NCBI GenBank assembly: GCA_965652425.1
Contig: CBFGVX010000011.1
Location: 1-57,947, forward strand
Direction: 5' to 3'
Origin: JANSXG01 sp965652425
Lineage (GTDB): Bacteria; Planctomycetota; Phycisphaerae; Phycisphaerales; UBA1924
Length of the DNA stretch: 57,947 nucleotides
Shown here: piece by piece, positions 35,552 to 44,107 of the stretch
Layout of the letters: each line of letters opens with the position of its first letter
Position numbering within the stretch: the first letter of the stretch is position 1
The notes under the pieces: generated by a model
Database searches by the model: none
What the model saw: the letters and a program-made list of their open reading frames with translations, nothing else
Told to the model about the DNA's origin: nothing
Position numbers and translations under genes: made by a program

Positions 35552-35644
35552 GATACTCAATCAGTCGAGTCGCCCGGAATAACCTTCGACCGAGCTGCCT
35601 TGGCCTCGCGTGACCTGACCCCCTTTCCCCCGAACGGAGACAAC

Positions 35645-36100
35645 ATGAAACTCTCGCACCGCCTGCCTTGGATCCTCGCCGCGCTGCTCGGCGTGGTCTC
35701 GCTGTTCGCGCTCACCAGCGCCCGCGCCGACACCGCGGCGGCCGAACTCACGGCTCAGGACTCGATCGATCGGCTCGCCATCCTGTGGACCTCCGGCGAT
35801 CCCGAGGTGGCGCACCGGGTGTGCCTGATGTACACCCACGCCGCGAAGAACAACGGCTGGGCCGAGGATGTCACGCTGATCGTCTGGGGCCCGTCTTCGC
35901 GACTGCTCGCGGCCGACAAGGATGTGCAGGCCAAGGTCAAGCAGATGATGGAAGACGGTGTGCGCGTCGAGGCGTGCATCGCGTGCGCGAACTCGTACGG
36001 CATCGCCGACGATATCCGCGCACTCGGCATCGAGGTGAAGCCAATGGGCAGGCCGCTGACGGACATGATGAACAGTGATTACAAGGTGCTGAGTTTCTGA
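35645..36100 (+). CDS. Exported DsrE/DsrF-like protein
   Basis: A 151-residue protein with a signal peptide (ILAALLGVVSLFALTSARA, to about residue 25) and a DsrE/F-like domain. VTLIVWGPSSRLLAADKDV and the Cys-containing VEACIACANSYGIADDI are typical of periplasmic DsrE family members (PF02635 type), where the Cys may relay sulfur or sense thiols. ATG at 35645 follows CGGAGAC. Monocistronic from its surroundings. The precise role of exported DsrE proteins is not established. Confidence 0.82.
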   Translation: MKLSHRLPWILAALLGVVSLFALTSARADTAAAELTAQDSIDRLAILWTSGDPEVAHRVCLMYTHAAKNNGWAEDVTLIVWGPSSRLLAADKDVQAKVKQMMEDGVRVEACIACANSYGIADDIRALGIEVKPMGRPLTDMMNSDYKVLSF

Positions 36101-36120
36101 TTCGGTGCGCGATTCGCGTG

Positions 36121-36151
36121 AGTGACAGGTTCCGACAGCAAGTGACAGGTT
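36121..36151 (+). repeat. Two 11-base direct repeats with 20-base period
   Basis: AGTGACAGGTT occurs at 36121-36131 and again at 36141-36151. The 20-base period is two helical turns, as in sites for a dimeric or tandem-binding regulator. It lies just after the DsrE stop codon. Nothing else supports a regulatory role. Confidence 0.5.
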
Positions 36152-36228
36152 GTGCACGCGATGCGGCGTGAAAACTCGCATGTTCGCGGATGAACGCAGC
36201 GCGTTCGCGTGTGTACGCGCGAGCGCAG

Positions 36229-36269
36229 AAAAAAACCGTCGGTCGAGGGCTCCGATCCCCGACCGACGG
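36229..36269 (-). terminator. Rho-independent terminator, minus strand
   Basis: Ten-base perfect stem CCGTCGGTCG / CGACCGACGG (36236-36245, 36260-36269). On the plus strand it is preceded by seven A (36229-36235), so the minus-strand transcript ends in a run of seven T. No minus-strand protein gene ends here, which points to a small RNA. Confidence 0.85.
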
Positions 36270-36425
36270 CGTGCCACGGCTTTCGCCGCGAAGAAAACTG
36301 TCCCGACGCTGGTCGGGTAAGTCGATTGTGCTGCGTGGAGCGGGCTGAAGACCCAGCATCACCAGTCCCCATAGGGTAGCGTACTCATCGGCATTTGTGC
36401 GACCGGGCTGCGGCCACAACTTTTT
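36229..36425 (-). ncRNA. Candidate small RNA (unknown family)
   Basis: Minus-strand transcript inferred from the terminator at 36229-36269 and an A/T-rich region at about 36425-36480 that could hold its promoter (TATATT is present on the minus strand). The body shows short hairpins such as CCCGAC-CAGC-GTCGGG and a possible TTGTG/CACAA closing stem. Length near 190 bases is in the range of 6S RNA, but I see no feature that assigns a family. The 5' end is a guess. Confidence 0.45.
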
Positions 36426-36542
36426 CAGATCGAATATAAGTAGCTGTGAACAATAGAGATAGAAATTTGGCAATTTTCATCCCCCAGTTGCCGACCGGAA
36501 AGTCGACTTCCCGGAATCTCGGAATATTCGGGTGGTGGCAGG

Positions 36543-36980
36543 GTGTCTGAAACCCGTGTCATCGAGGTCGGTCTCGGGCTGGTCGTTCGCGAGGAGCCGT
36601 CGCCCGCACGGGTGCTCATCACGCGTCGGCGGTCCGACACCGTCTACGCCGGTTTTTGGGAGTTCCCCGGCGGCAAGGTGGAGCCAGGGGAGTCCCCCGA
36701 GGACTGTGCCACTCGAGAGGTCCGCGAGGAGGTCGGGCTGGTCGTCAAGCCCTTACGCCGCCTAGCGGTGGTGGAGCACACCTACGAGCACGGGCGGGTG
36801 CGTCTGAACGCCTGGGTCTGCCGCGAGATCGAGCCGGGCGGGGAGCCGGAGCCGCTCGAGGTGGCCGACTGCCGCTGGTGCACGCTGGAGGAGATCCCGT
36901 GGGACGAGTTTCTGCCGGCCAACAGCGCGATCGTGCGTGAGCTGGCGGTGTATCTGTCGGACGCCTCGCGACGACTTTGA
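36543..36980 (+). CDS. mutT: Nudix hydrolase, MutT (8-oxo-dGTP diphosphatase) type
   Basis: A 145-residue Nudix protein. The full Nudix box is visible as GGKVEPGESPEDCATREVRE followed by EVGL (G.....E.......RE.xEE.G pattern). FWEFPGGK and the LITRRR start of the first strand point to the MutT subgroup, which removes oxidised dGTP or DNA-damage products; other substrates are possible. GTG start at 36543 with GGCAGG just upstream. Its stop TGA overlaps an ATG in another frame, which I do not use. Confidence 0.88.
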   Translation: MSETRVIEVGLGLVVREEPSPARVLITRRRSDTVYAGFWEFPGGKVEPGESPEDCATREVREEVGLVVKPLRRLAVVEHTYEHGRVRLNAWVCREIEPGGEPEPLEVADCRWCTLEEIPWDEFLPANSAIVRELAVYLSDASRRL

Positions 36981-37011
36981 TGGCGCATCATTTCGGGTCT
37001 TCGACGACCAT

Positions 37012-37434
37012 GTGCACGCGGACCGTAGTGGTGTCTGCCCGACACCGAGAGCCGAGCCGGTGCGTGGAGCGGATGTCGAGTCGCATGAGGCGCTCGGGCC
37101 GGTCGGCGACAAGACCTGCTTTCTGTGCCCGGACAGCAAGAGCGTGAATGTGTTCGAGAACAATGCTCACCTCGATATGTATCGCCTCGCGAAGAGGGGT
37201 GGCCAGATCATGCTGTCGAAGGACATCTGGAGGGCGCGTGCGGATGGGAAGATCGTCCGGGCCGCGTACATCAAAGCAACCTGGGATGGGCAGCGGTTCG
37301 CGGATCCAAATGTGACGATTGCACGGGGCTTTGCGAACTGCGTGCTGGAGGGTCTGGAGATCGAGAAGATCGAGTGGCTTTGCGACACTTGGAAGGACGC
37401 TATCGAGCGAACTGAATTCGAGAGTGCAGGATAG
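37012..37434 (+). CDS. Conserved-looking hypothetical protein with CxxC
   Basis: About 140 residues, not recognised. A CFLCPDSKS motif (CxxC, possibly metal binding) precedes a mixed alpha/beta region with WRARADGKIVRAAYIKATW and ends with LEIEKIEWLCDTWKDAIE. The frame continues upstream, and the start is uncertain (GTG 37012, GTG 37060, or an internal ATG at about 37177). Codon use fits the neighbours in the second half and less so in the first 40 codons. Follows the Nudix gene closely. Confidence 0.5.
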   Translation: MHADRSGVCPTPRAEPVRGADVESHEALGPVGDKTCFLCPDSKSVNVFENNAHLDMYRLAKRGGQIMLSKDIWRARADGKIVRAAYIKATWDGQRFADPNVTIARGFANCVLEGLEIEKIEWLCDTWKDAIERTEFESAG

Positions 37435-37474
37435 CTCATCGTTCCATGTTCCTGGAAATGCGCATAATGGAGGC

Positions 37475-38080
37475 ATGCCAGCACCCAAATCCGTAGACGA
37501 GTACATCGAGCGTCAGGACCGGTTCGGGGAAGAGGTCGCGCGATTGCGTGCCATCCTGCTCAAAGCCGGGTTGGAAGAGGCGGTGAAGTGGGGGGCTCCG
37601 GTGTACATGCACGGGGGCAAGAACCTCATCGGCATCGGCGCGTTCAAGGAGCACTTCGGCCTGTGGTTCTTCCAGGGGGCGCTTCTGAGTGATCCGGAGG
37701 GAGTCTTGACGAACGCCCAAGAGGGCAAGACCAAGGCGATGCGTCAATGGCGGATGGAGTCGAAAAATGACATCAAGGCGAAGGCGATCGCCGCGTACGC
37801 CAGAGAGGCGATGGCGCTCAAGGACGCCGGCAAGGAGATCAATCCGAAAAAGCCGGTGACGAAGGGATCGGTGGACCTGCCGCCTGAGTTTGCGGCGGCG
37901 TTGAAGAAGCGGGCGAAGGCCAAGAAGGCGTACGACGCGCTGACGCCGGGCAAACAGCGGGAGTACGCGAACTACATCGCCGAAGCGAAGCGCGATGTGA
38001 CGAAGCAGAGCCGCATAGAGAAGATCCTGCCGATGATCGAAGCGGGGGTGGGGCTGAACGACAAATACAAGAACTGTTGA
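37475..38080 (+). CDS. DUF1801 / YdeI family protein
   Basis: A 201-residue cytoplasmic protein. The first part (VARLRAILLKAGLEEAVKWG followed by PVYMHGGKNLIGIGAFKEHF) is the DUF1801 fold. The C-terminal part (VDLPPEFAAALKKRAKAKKA and SRIEKILPMIEAG) matches the YdeI/OmpD-associated tail. Function is poorly known; YdeI has been linked to stress resistance. AATGGAGG lies directly before ATG 37475. No obvious operon partner. Confidence 0.85.
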   Translation: MPAPKSVDEYIERQDRFGEEVARLRAILLKAGLEEAVKWGAPVYMHGGKNLIGIGAFKEHFGLWFFQGALLSDPEGVLTNAQEGKTKAMRQWRMESKNDIKAKAIAAYAREAMALKDAGKEINPKKPVTKGSVDLPPEFAAALKKRAKAKKAYDALTPGKQREYANYIAEAKRDVTKQSRIEKILPMIEAGVGLNDKYKNC

Positions 38081-38123
38081 GAGTGCCTGCCGGCTCGGGG
38101 CCGGCGTGGGGTAGACTGGCACC

Positions 38124-38795
38124 ATGAGATATGAATGGGCTTATCGTGGTAACGGATTCTGTGTCTGCCTTCATTGCTGGAAGCGAGAAGTATCCTCGGT
38201 ACTCGTCGCACTGCTCATCGGTCTGATTTGCATCGGCGTGACCGGCTGTGAGGAGGGCGTCCGGGAGCGGGAAGTGCCCAAAGGGGTTGAGTCGGTGCCG
38301 GGACCGTCAGTGCCCGCTACTCCAAGCGCCGAGGCCCCATCGACCGGAGATGACCCGAGTGAGCCGTGGGCAGTACCGGCGGGTTGGGAGCGCGATCACC
38401 TGACTCGCCAGATGCGCTACGCGACATTCATGATCAACTCAGCGCCCGGTGGGCCGGTGGAGGTCGCGATCACCAGGTTTCCAGGCCAGGTCGGCGGCGT
38501 TCTGGCGAATGTGAACCGCTGGAGGGGGCAGACGGGCCTGCAGCCCGTGAGCGAGGACGAACTCGATCAACTGCTCACCCGATTCGGCTCCGAGGATGCC
38601 TCCGGTTATCTGCTGCGACTTGATGGCGAATCGGGCACGATGCTGGCGGCTGGTGTGTACGAGCGGGAAGCGGATCGCACTTGGTTCGTGCGCGTCACGA
38701 CGAGCGCGCAGGCCGCGGATGCTGTGGAAGAGGATGTGTTCGACTTCGCTCGGTCCATGGCCGATGCGCTCGCTCAGGGCGGCGAACTTCCGTGA
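38124..38795 (+). CDS. Lipoprotein, hypothetical, upstream of ccsBA
   Basis: A 223-residue protein. A long N-terminal region with basic residues leads to a hydrophobic stretch and the lipobox GVTGC (Cys42). It continues with a Pro/Ser/Thr-rich linker (PGPSVPATPSAEAPS) and a C-terminal domain of about 130 residues (VEVAITRFPGQVGGVLANV and later NRWRGQTGL). That domain resembles short extracytoplasmic domains found beside ccsBA or cytochrome genes. Its stop overlaps the GTG of ccsBA, so they are translationally coupled and the lipoprotein may take part in cytochrome c assembly. Confidence 0.7.
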   Translation: MRYEWAYRGNGFCVCLHCWKREVSSVLVALLIGLICIGVTGCEEGVREREVPKGVESVPGPSVPATPSAEAPSTGDDPSEPWAVPAGWERDHLTRQMRYATFMINSAPGGPVEVAITRFPGQVGGVLANVNRWRGQTGLQPVSEDELDQLLTRFGSEDASGYLLRLDGESGTMLAAGVYEREADRTWFVRVTTSAQAADAVEEDVFDFARSMADALAQGGELP

Positions 38796-41782
38796 TACGC
38801 GCCACGGTACAGATGTTGGCCTCTCTGCGATTGACGGTGGCGCTGCTCGCCCTGTCGATGGTGCTGATCTTCATCGGCACGCTTGTGCAGGTGCGTATGG
38901 GGGTATGGGAGGCGATGGAGTCGTACTTCCGCAGTCCGATTGCGTGGGTGGATGCGCAGATGTTCATCCCGGAGTCTGTGGCGAAGGTGGGGTTCCGTTT
39001 CCCGCTTCCCGGCGGAGCGGCGCTCGGTGTGGGTCTTCTGCTGAATCTCATCGCAGCGCATCTTGTTCGCTTCCGTCTGAATGCTCGACGCATCGGGATT
39101 CTCTTGATCCATGCGGGCTTGATCGTTCTCCTGGCCGGTGAATTCGCGACCGCATGGTTCGCCGACGAGGGACAGATGGCCATCGACGAGGGGCGCACCG
39201 TCGGCTTTGTGGAGGATGTCCGCTCGTCGGAGTTGGTTGTCATCGATCCGTCAGGTCGAGACACGGATCGCGTGGTCACCGTGCCGGGCGAGTTGGTTCG
39301 TCGTGGCGCGGATGAGGGAGAAGTGATCGAGCACAGCGCACTCCCGTTCAAGGTGCAAGTGGTCGCCTGGATCGAGAACGCTCGACTGCTCCGGGGTGCC
39401 GGACCGGTTCGTGCCGACCAGGGCGTCGGTCTCGAAGCGTTCGCCGATGAGCTGCCGAGGGCCAGGGGGGTAGAGGGAGCTCAGACCGATGCGCCTGCGG
39501 CGTATGTTCGGCTGTTCCGTGATGATCGCGAGATCGGCACCTGGCTGCTGTGGACCAATCTCATTGATGCGCAGCGCGTTGAAATCGATGGGGAGCATTA
39601 CGGACTCGCACTTCGATACCGACGGGTCTACCTGCCCTACGAGCTGAAGCTGCTCGAGTTCCGCCATGATCGGTTTGTGGGTACGCAGATCGCGAAGAAC
39701 TTTTCCTCTCGATTGCGGTTGCTCGATTCGGAGCGTGGGGTAGACCGTGAAGTGCTGATCAGCATGAACAACCCGTTGCGTTACCGAGGCGCAGCGTTCT
39801 ATCAGGCGTCGTACAAACCCGACGGTTCCGGAACCGTGCTCCAGGTTGTGCGGAATCCCGGTGCGGTGCTGCCGTATGTGGCGTGCGCTCTGGTGAGCGC
39901 CGGCTTGCTGCTGCACTTCGGGATAGCGATGAGAAGTTATCTCCGGCGCAGGGACGCTCTGGAACGGCGCGATCCTGTCCATTCGGCCGAACAAACTCCG
40001 CGAAGGTTGAATCAGCGAGTGCTGATGGCACTGGTGTTCGGCTTGGGGCTTGTCGTGGCATGCTCGGCGCTGTTCAGGCCAGGCGAGCGTGTCGCGTACG
40101 ACATCGATCGCTTTGAGACGATCCCCGTGACGGCTGGAGGGCGTATCAAGCCGATGGATACCGCCGCCCGCCATGCGCTGATGGTCGCCGGGGGCCTGCA
40201 ATCGGTTGAGAATGAAGCGGGCGGGATGAGCGCCTCGCGGTTCCTGATGGGTCTTATCGCGAGGCCCGAGGAAGTCGCCGACTTGCCGATCCTGCGTGTC
40301 GATCATCCCGATGTGCTGGCGCTGCTGGACCGTTCGCTTGAGGAGGGTGGCCGGATCAGTTTGAGCGCGATCGAGCCATACTGGGAACGGGTGGTCGATC
40401 AGGCCGGGCGGGCGCTCGAGGTGGATGCGAAGCGGCGTGATCCTTTTCAGCGAGCGATCATCAAGTTGTACGCATCGGTAGATCTGCTACTCGCTCACGC
40501 TCGCATGCACGAGCCGTACGCGGTTCCGCCGCTGAGTGAAGAGGGGGAATGGACCAGCTTTCACGATGCGTTCGTCGGTTCTCGATCGGGTTTTCCTGAG
40601 GGGCACCCCCGACAGGGCGGCTCCGATGCGTTTACCCATCCGACGGTGGCCTCGATCGTGGCCATGATGACGGCGTACTCAGAATCGGACGAGGAGGCGT
40701 TCAATCGCGCTGTTGCCGGGTACGACGAACTGCTCCGACGGGAAATGCCGGGTGTCATGCGCAGGATGGATCTGGAGGTCTGGTTCAACCGGGCGCGTCT
40801 GTTCGTCGGCGCGACTGCGGTGTATGTCCTGTCATTCGTGCTTTTGTGCGTGTCGATTTTGCTCCGCTTGCGTCTGGAGACCTCGGGTGGGAAATCTTTC
40901 GAGATGGCCGAGCGAGCGCGCGTATCGGCAGTGATGCTGCTCTGGGCGGCGTTTGCCGTGCACACGCTGGCGATCGGGCTTCGGATCTATCTGCAGGGTC
41001 GGCCGCCCGTGACCAACCTCTACTCTTCGGCGGTGTTCGTCGGGTGGGCCTCGGTGCTGTTCGGCCTGGTGCTGGAGCGGCTGCAGCCGATCGCGGTGGG
41101 CGCGCTCGGGGCCGCGGGGGTGGGCTTCACGACCCTGATCGTGGCGCACAACCTCGGTACCGACGGCGACACCATGCAGATGATGCAGGCGGTCCTGGAC
41201 AGCAATTTCTGGCTCGCGACGCATGTCATCACGATCACTTTGGGCTATTCGGCAACATTTCTGGCGGGTGCCCTGGGCATCGTCTATATCGTTCTCGGGG
41301 TCTTCACCCGTCGCCTGACACGAGAGCGTGCTCAAGCGCTGACGCGCATGGTGTACGGCATCGTCTGTTTCGGGTTGCTCTTGAGCTTCATCGGCACCGT
41401 CCTCGGTGGGATATGGGCCGATCAGTCCTGGGGAAGGTTCTGGGGTTGGGACCCGAAAGAGAACGGTGCTGCCCTGATCGTGCTCAACGCGGCGATCATC
41501 CTCCACGCCCGGTGGGGCGGGATGATCAGGCAGCGTGGGATCATGGTGCTGGCGGTGGGCGGGAACATCGTGACGGCGTGGAGCTGGTTCGGGACCAACA
41601 TGCTCGGGGTCGGCCTGCATTCCTACGGATTCATGGAGGGTCAGCTTTTCTGGATGTTGCTTTTCGTGGTGAGCCAGTTGCTGATCATGGGCCTGGGGCT
41701 GCTGCCCCACGCCGCGTGGAAAAGCCATCATCGGCTGACGGGGCGTGGTCGCGATCTTGATACTCCCGGTGATCCCGCGTAG
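38792..41782 (+). CDS. ccsBA: Fused System II cytochrome c synthase (ResB-CcsA)
   Basis: A 996-residue polytopic protein. The N-terminal half is ResB/CcsB-like (LRLTVALLALSMVLIFIGTL, then ILLIHAGLIVLLAGEF, a large extracytoplasmic domain, and LRYRGAAFYQASYKPDG). The C-terminal half is CcsA-like, with LYSSAVFVGWASVLFG and the tryptophan-rich haem-binding WWD region WGRFWGWDPKEN, followed by WSWFGTNMLGVGLHSYGF. It exports haem and attaches it to CxxCH motifs outside the membrane. GTG start overlaps the lipoprotein stop. Placement directly before nrfH and nrfA explains its job: both need several covalent haems. Confidence 0.93.
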   Translation: MIRATVQMLASLRLTVALLALSMVLIFIGTLVQVRMGVWEAMESYFRSPIAWVDAQMFIPESVAKVGFRFPLPGGAALGVGLLLNLIAAHLVRFRLNARRIGILLIHAGLIVLLAGEFATAWFADEGQMAIDEGRTVGFVEDVRSSELVVIDPSGRDTDRVVTVPGELVRRGADEGEVIEHSALPFKVQVVAWIENARLLRGAGPVRADQGVGLEAFADELPRARGVEGAQTDAPAAYVRLFRDDREIGTWLLWTNLIDAQRVEIDGEHYGLALRYRRVYLPYELKLLEFRHDRFVGTQIAKNFSSRLRLLDSERGVDREVLISMNNPLRYRGAAFYQASYKPDGSGTVLQVVRNPGAVLPYVACALVSAGLLLHFGIAMRSYLRRRDALERRDPVHSAEQTPRRLNQRVLMALVFGLGLVVACSALFRPGERVAYDIDRFETIPVTAGGRIKPMDTAARHALMVAGGLQSVENEAGGMSASRFLMGLIARPEEVADLPILRVDHPDVLALLDRSLEEGGRISLSAIEPYWERVVDQAGRALEVDAKRRDPFQRAIIKLYASVDLLLAHARMHEPYAVPPLSEEGEWTSFHDAFVGSRSGFPEGHPRQGGSDAFTHPTVASIVAMMTAYSESDEEAFNRAVAGYDELLRREMPGVMRRMDLEVWFNRARLFVGATAVYVLSFVLLCVSILLRLRLETSGGKSFEMAERARVSAVMLLWAAFAVHTLAIGLRIYLQGRPPVTNLYSSAVFVGWASVLFGLVLERLQPIAVGALGAAGVGFTTLIVAHNLGTDGDTMQMMQAVLDSNFWLATHVITITLGYSATFLAGALGIVYIVLGVFTRRLTRERAQALTRMVYGIVCFGLLLSFIGTVLGGIWADQSWGRFWGWDPKENGAALIVLNAAIILHARWGGMIRQRGIMVLAVGGNIVTAWSWFGTNMLGVGLHSYGFMEGQLFWMLLFVVSQLLIMGLGLLPHAAWKSHHRLTGRGRDLDTPGDPA

Positions 41783-41843
41783 TCTGCATGACGCAATCCC
41801 TATCTGTGGCTGCGTTCTCTCCACACCAAAGCGATCAGCTTCC

Positions 41844-42362
41844 ATGCAGACTCGGAGTTCAGCATTTCACGATCGAAGCAGGATCGCCCGGATCCGTCGC
41901 ATCGTCGCCCGCCTCGGGTTTTTCCCATTGGCACTGTCGATCGTGCTGGGGATGCTCGTCGGGATCGGGACCTTCACATTCGGGTACGGAGAAGGGGCCT
42001 CGTACCTCTCGAGCGATCCCAGGGCGTGCATCAACTGCCATGTGATGCAGGACCATTATGATGCGTGGCTGAACTCCAGCCACCGCAATGTCGCGACCTG
42101 CAACGATTGCCATCTTTCGCACCATCCGGTTGGCAAGTGGGTGGTCAAAGCCGACAACGGCTTTTTCCATTCGCTGGCCTTCACCACCGGGGTCTATCCG
42201 GACCCGATCCGGATCAAACCCCGAAATGCGCGTGTGGCTCAGAACTCGTGCCTGCACTGCCACGAGGACTTCGTGCACTCCATGCTCCCCCATGAACCGG
42301 GGGGCGACATGCTGTCCTGTGTGCATTGTCACAGCGATGTGGGGCACGCGTTGCGGCGTTGA
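41844..42362 (+). CDS. nrfH: NrfH, tetrahaem quinol-oxidising subunit of nitrite reductase
   Basis: A 172-residue membrane-anchored cytochrome c of the NapC/NirT family. One N-terminal membrane segment (LGFFPLALSIVLGMLVGIGT) is followed by four CxxCH motifs: CINCH (Cys62), CNDCH, CLHCH and CVHCH. Four haems and short length are those of NrfH, which passes electrons from menaquinol to NrfA. ATG at 41844 is the best start, since upstream in-frame sequence overlaps little and lacks a signal. The next gene, nrfA, follows after 28 bases. Confidence 0.92.
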   Translation: MQTRSSAFHDRSRIARIRRIVARLGFFPLALSIVLGMLVGIGTFTFGYGEGASYLSSDPRACINCHVMQDHYDAWLNSSHRNVATCNDCHLSHHPVGKWVVKADNGFFHSLAFTTGVYPDPIRIKPRNARVAQNSCLHCHEDFVHSMLPHEPGGDMLSCVHCHSDVGHALRR

Positions 42363-42390
42363 ATCATGAGAAACTGAGGAGGTGGCCACT

Positions 42391-44061
42391 ATGGCCGGGA
42401 ATCCATCGAGCGATAAGCAGACTCAAGCAGCGACCAGGCGAAGCCGTCAACTCGTTCTGCCCGCGATCGTCCTCTGCATCGTGGCGATCGCAACACTCGT
42501 GGCCACCTTCACGCTGGTCACGATGTTCGAGCACAAGCAGGACGCACGCTCGCCCTACCTGCGGGTGGCTGAGTTGAACGAGGTCAGCGTGGACCCCGAA
42601 CCGTGGGGGCTCAACTGGCCCCATCAGTACGAGCAGTACAAGAGCACGGCCGGCGATGAGTTCTACGGCGGTTCGAGCGCGATGCCCGCGAGCAAACTCG
42701 ATGAGAACCCGTGGCTCAAACGCCTCTTCGCCGGGTACGCCTTCAGCATCGATTACCGTGAAGCACGCGGGCACGCCTACATGCTGTATGACCAGGTCGT
42801 GACCGAGCGGGTCCACCAGCGTCAGCAGGCCGGTGCCTGCCTGCACTGTCATGCCTCAGCGACCGTGCTTTACCGTAAGGTGGGCCTCGAAGCGATGGGC
42901 AAGCCCGCCGACGAGGCCGCCCTCGCGGCGGACTTCAACATGCCAGCGGTCATCCGAGGGTTCGAGGAACTCAGCCGCAAGCCGTATTTCGAAGTGCTCT
43001 CGATGCTCACGCAGATGCCCGACGGCACGACCGGACCCTCTCAGCGCGATGACCTGCCTCCCATGGGCGGCTTCAATCAGGGCGAGATGCCCGAGGGCCA
43101 CTTCAACATGAGCGAAGCGCACCCGGTGAGTTGCATCGACTGTCACGATCCGAAAACCATGCAGCTTCGAGTGACGCGCCCCGGGTTCATGCTCGGCGTA
43201 CAGGCCCTCGCGGAGAGCGACCAGGATCTGCCCCACATGCCCAGTGTGGAGAAGTGGCGCCGGGGCAGCCGCGCAGAGCCGTACGATCCCAATAAGCTGG
43301 CCACTCGCCAGGAGATGCGTTCGTTCACCTGCGGGCAGTGCCATGTGGAGTACTACTGCGCATCGGGCGACACGCTGACCTTCCCGTGGGGCAATGGCCT
43401 GCGGGTGCAGGACAAGGAGCGGTTCTGGGAGGAGCACACCTTCCCCGACGGGAGCGACTTCTACGATTTCATCCACGGTGAGACAAAGGCAGCGGTATTC
43501 AAGGTGCAGCACCCGGAATTCGAGCTCTGGAGCCAGGGCGTGCACGCCCGGTCGGGGGTGAGTTGCGCGGACTGCCACATGCCTTACGAGCGTGTGGGCG
43601 CGATGAAGCTGAGCAACCACAATGTGCGCAGCCCGATGGAGAATATCAATAACGCCTGCCAGACCTGCCACAATGTGCCGGAGCAGGAGCTTCGTGATCG
43701 CGTCGCACGGATACAGCAGACGACGGTGGACATGAAGCAGCGCGCTGCGGACGCAATGACCGGGATGCTCGATGCGATTATGGAGGCAAAGGCGGCCGGC
43801 GCGACCGACGAGCAACTCGCCGAGGCGTTCGTCATGCAGCGCAAGGCCATGTGGCGTCTGGATTACATCGTGAGCGAGAACTCGAAGGGATTCCACGCTC
43901 CGCAGGAGGCGGCGCGGATCTTGGGCGAGTCGATCGATTACAGTCGGCGGGCTCAGGCGATTGCGCTTCGGTTCCGAGCTCCGGAGGCACCGGACACGAG
44001 CGGGCTCCCGATTGAACCAATCCAAGGCGTCACGCCCGAAGGGCAAGCCCCGATCGAGTGA
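42391..44061 (+). CDS. nrfA: NrfA, ammonia-forming pentahaem cytochrome c nitrite reductase (CxxCH active-site type)
   Basis: A 556-residue exported cytochrome with an N-terminal membrane segment (VLPAIVLCIVAIATLVATFTL) acting as uncleaved anchor or signal. Five haem motifs are present: CLHCH (Cys150), CIDCH (248), CGQCH (314, in CGQCHVEYYC), CADCH (392) and CQTCH (423). In many NrfA the first is CxxCK. Here ACLHCHASA aligns with that site, so His replaces the Lys ligand. YAFSIDYREARGHAYML and HVEYY confirm the family. It reduces nitrite to ammonium with six electrons. Strong GAGGAGG at 42375-42381 fixes ATG 42391 over GTG 42382. Confidence 0.93.
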   Translation: MAGNPSSDKQTQAATRRSRQLVLPAIVLCIVAIATLVATFTLVTMFEHKQDARSPYLRVAELNEVSVDPEPWGLNWPHQYEQYKSTAGDEFYGGSSAMPASKLDENPWLKRLFAGYAFSIDYREARGHAYMLYDQVVTERVHQRQQAGACLHCHASATVLYRKVGLEAMGKPADEAALAADFNMPAVIRGFEELSRKPYFEVLSMLTQMPDGTTGPSQRDDLPPMGGFNQGEMPEGHFNMSEAHPVSCIDCHDPKTMQLRVTRPGFMLGVQALAESDQDLPHMPSVEKWRRGSRAEPYDPNKLATRQEMRSFTCGQCHVEYYCASGDTLTFPWGNGLRVQDKERFWEEHTFPDGSDFYDFIHGETKAAVFKVQHPEFELWSQGVHARSGVSCADCHMPYERVGAMKLSNHNVRSPMENINNACQTCHNVPEQELRDRVARIQQTTVDMKQRAADAMTGMLDAIMEAKAAGATDEQLAEAFVMQRKAMWRLDYIVSENSKGFHAPQEAARILGESIDYSRRAQAIALRFRAPEAPDTSGLPIEPIQGVTPEGQAPIE

Positions 44062-44107
44062 TGCGAAACCCGAATGGCAGATGATCCGAGAGGCCGGGGC
44101 CTGCGGC

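Larger units (their letters stand above)
36101..36542. other. Intergenic region with direct repeat, minus-strand terminator and A/T-rich promoter-like stretch
   Basis: A 442-base gap without a supported protein gene. It contains an 11-base direct repeat (36121-36131, 36141-36151), a strong minus-strand terminator (36229-36269), a GC-rich structured stretch (36270-36415) and an A/T-rich stretch (36425-36480) before the Nudix gene. The order on the minus strand, A/T-rich start then structured body then terminator, suggests a small RNA gene. Confidence 0.5.
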
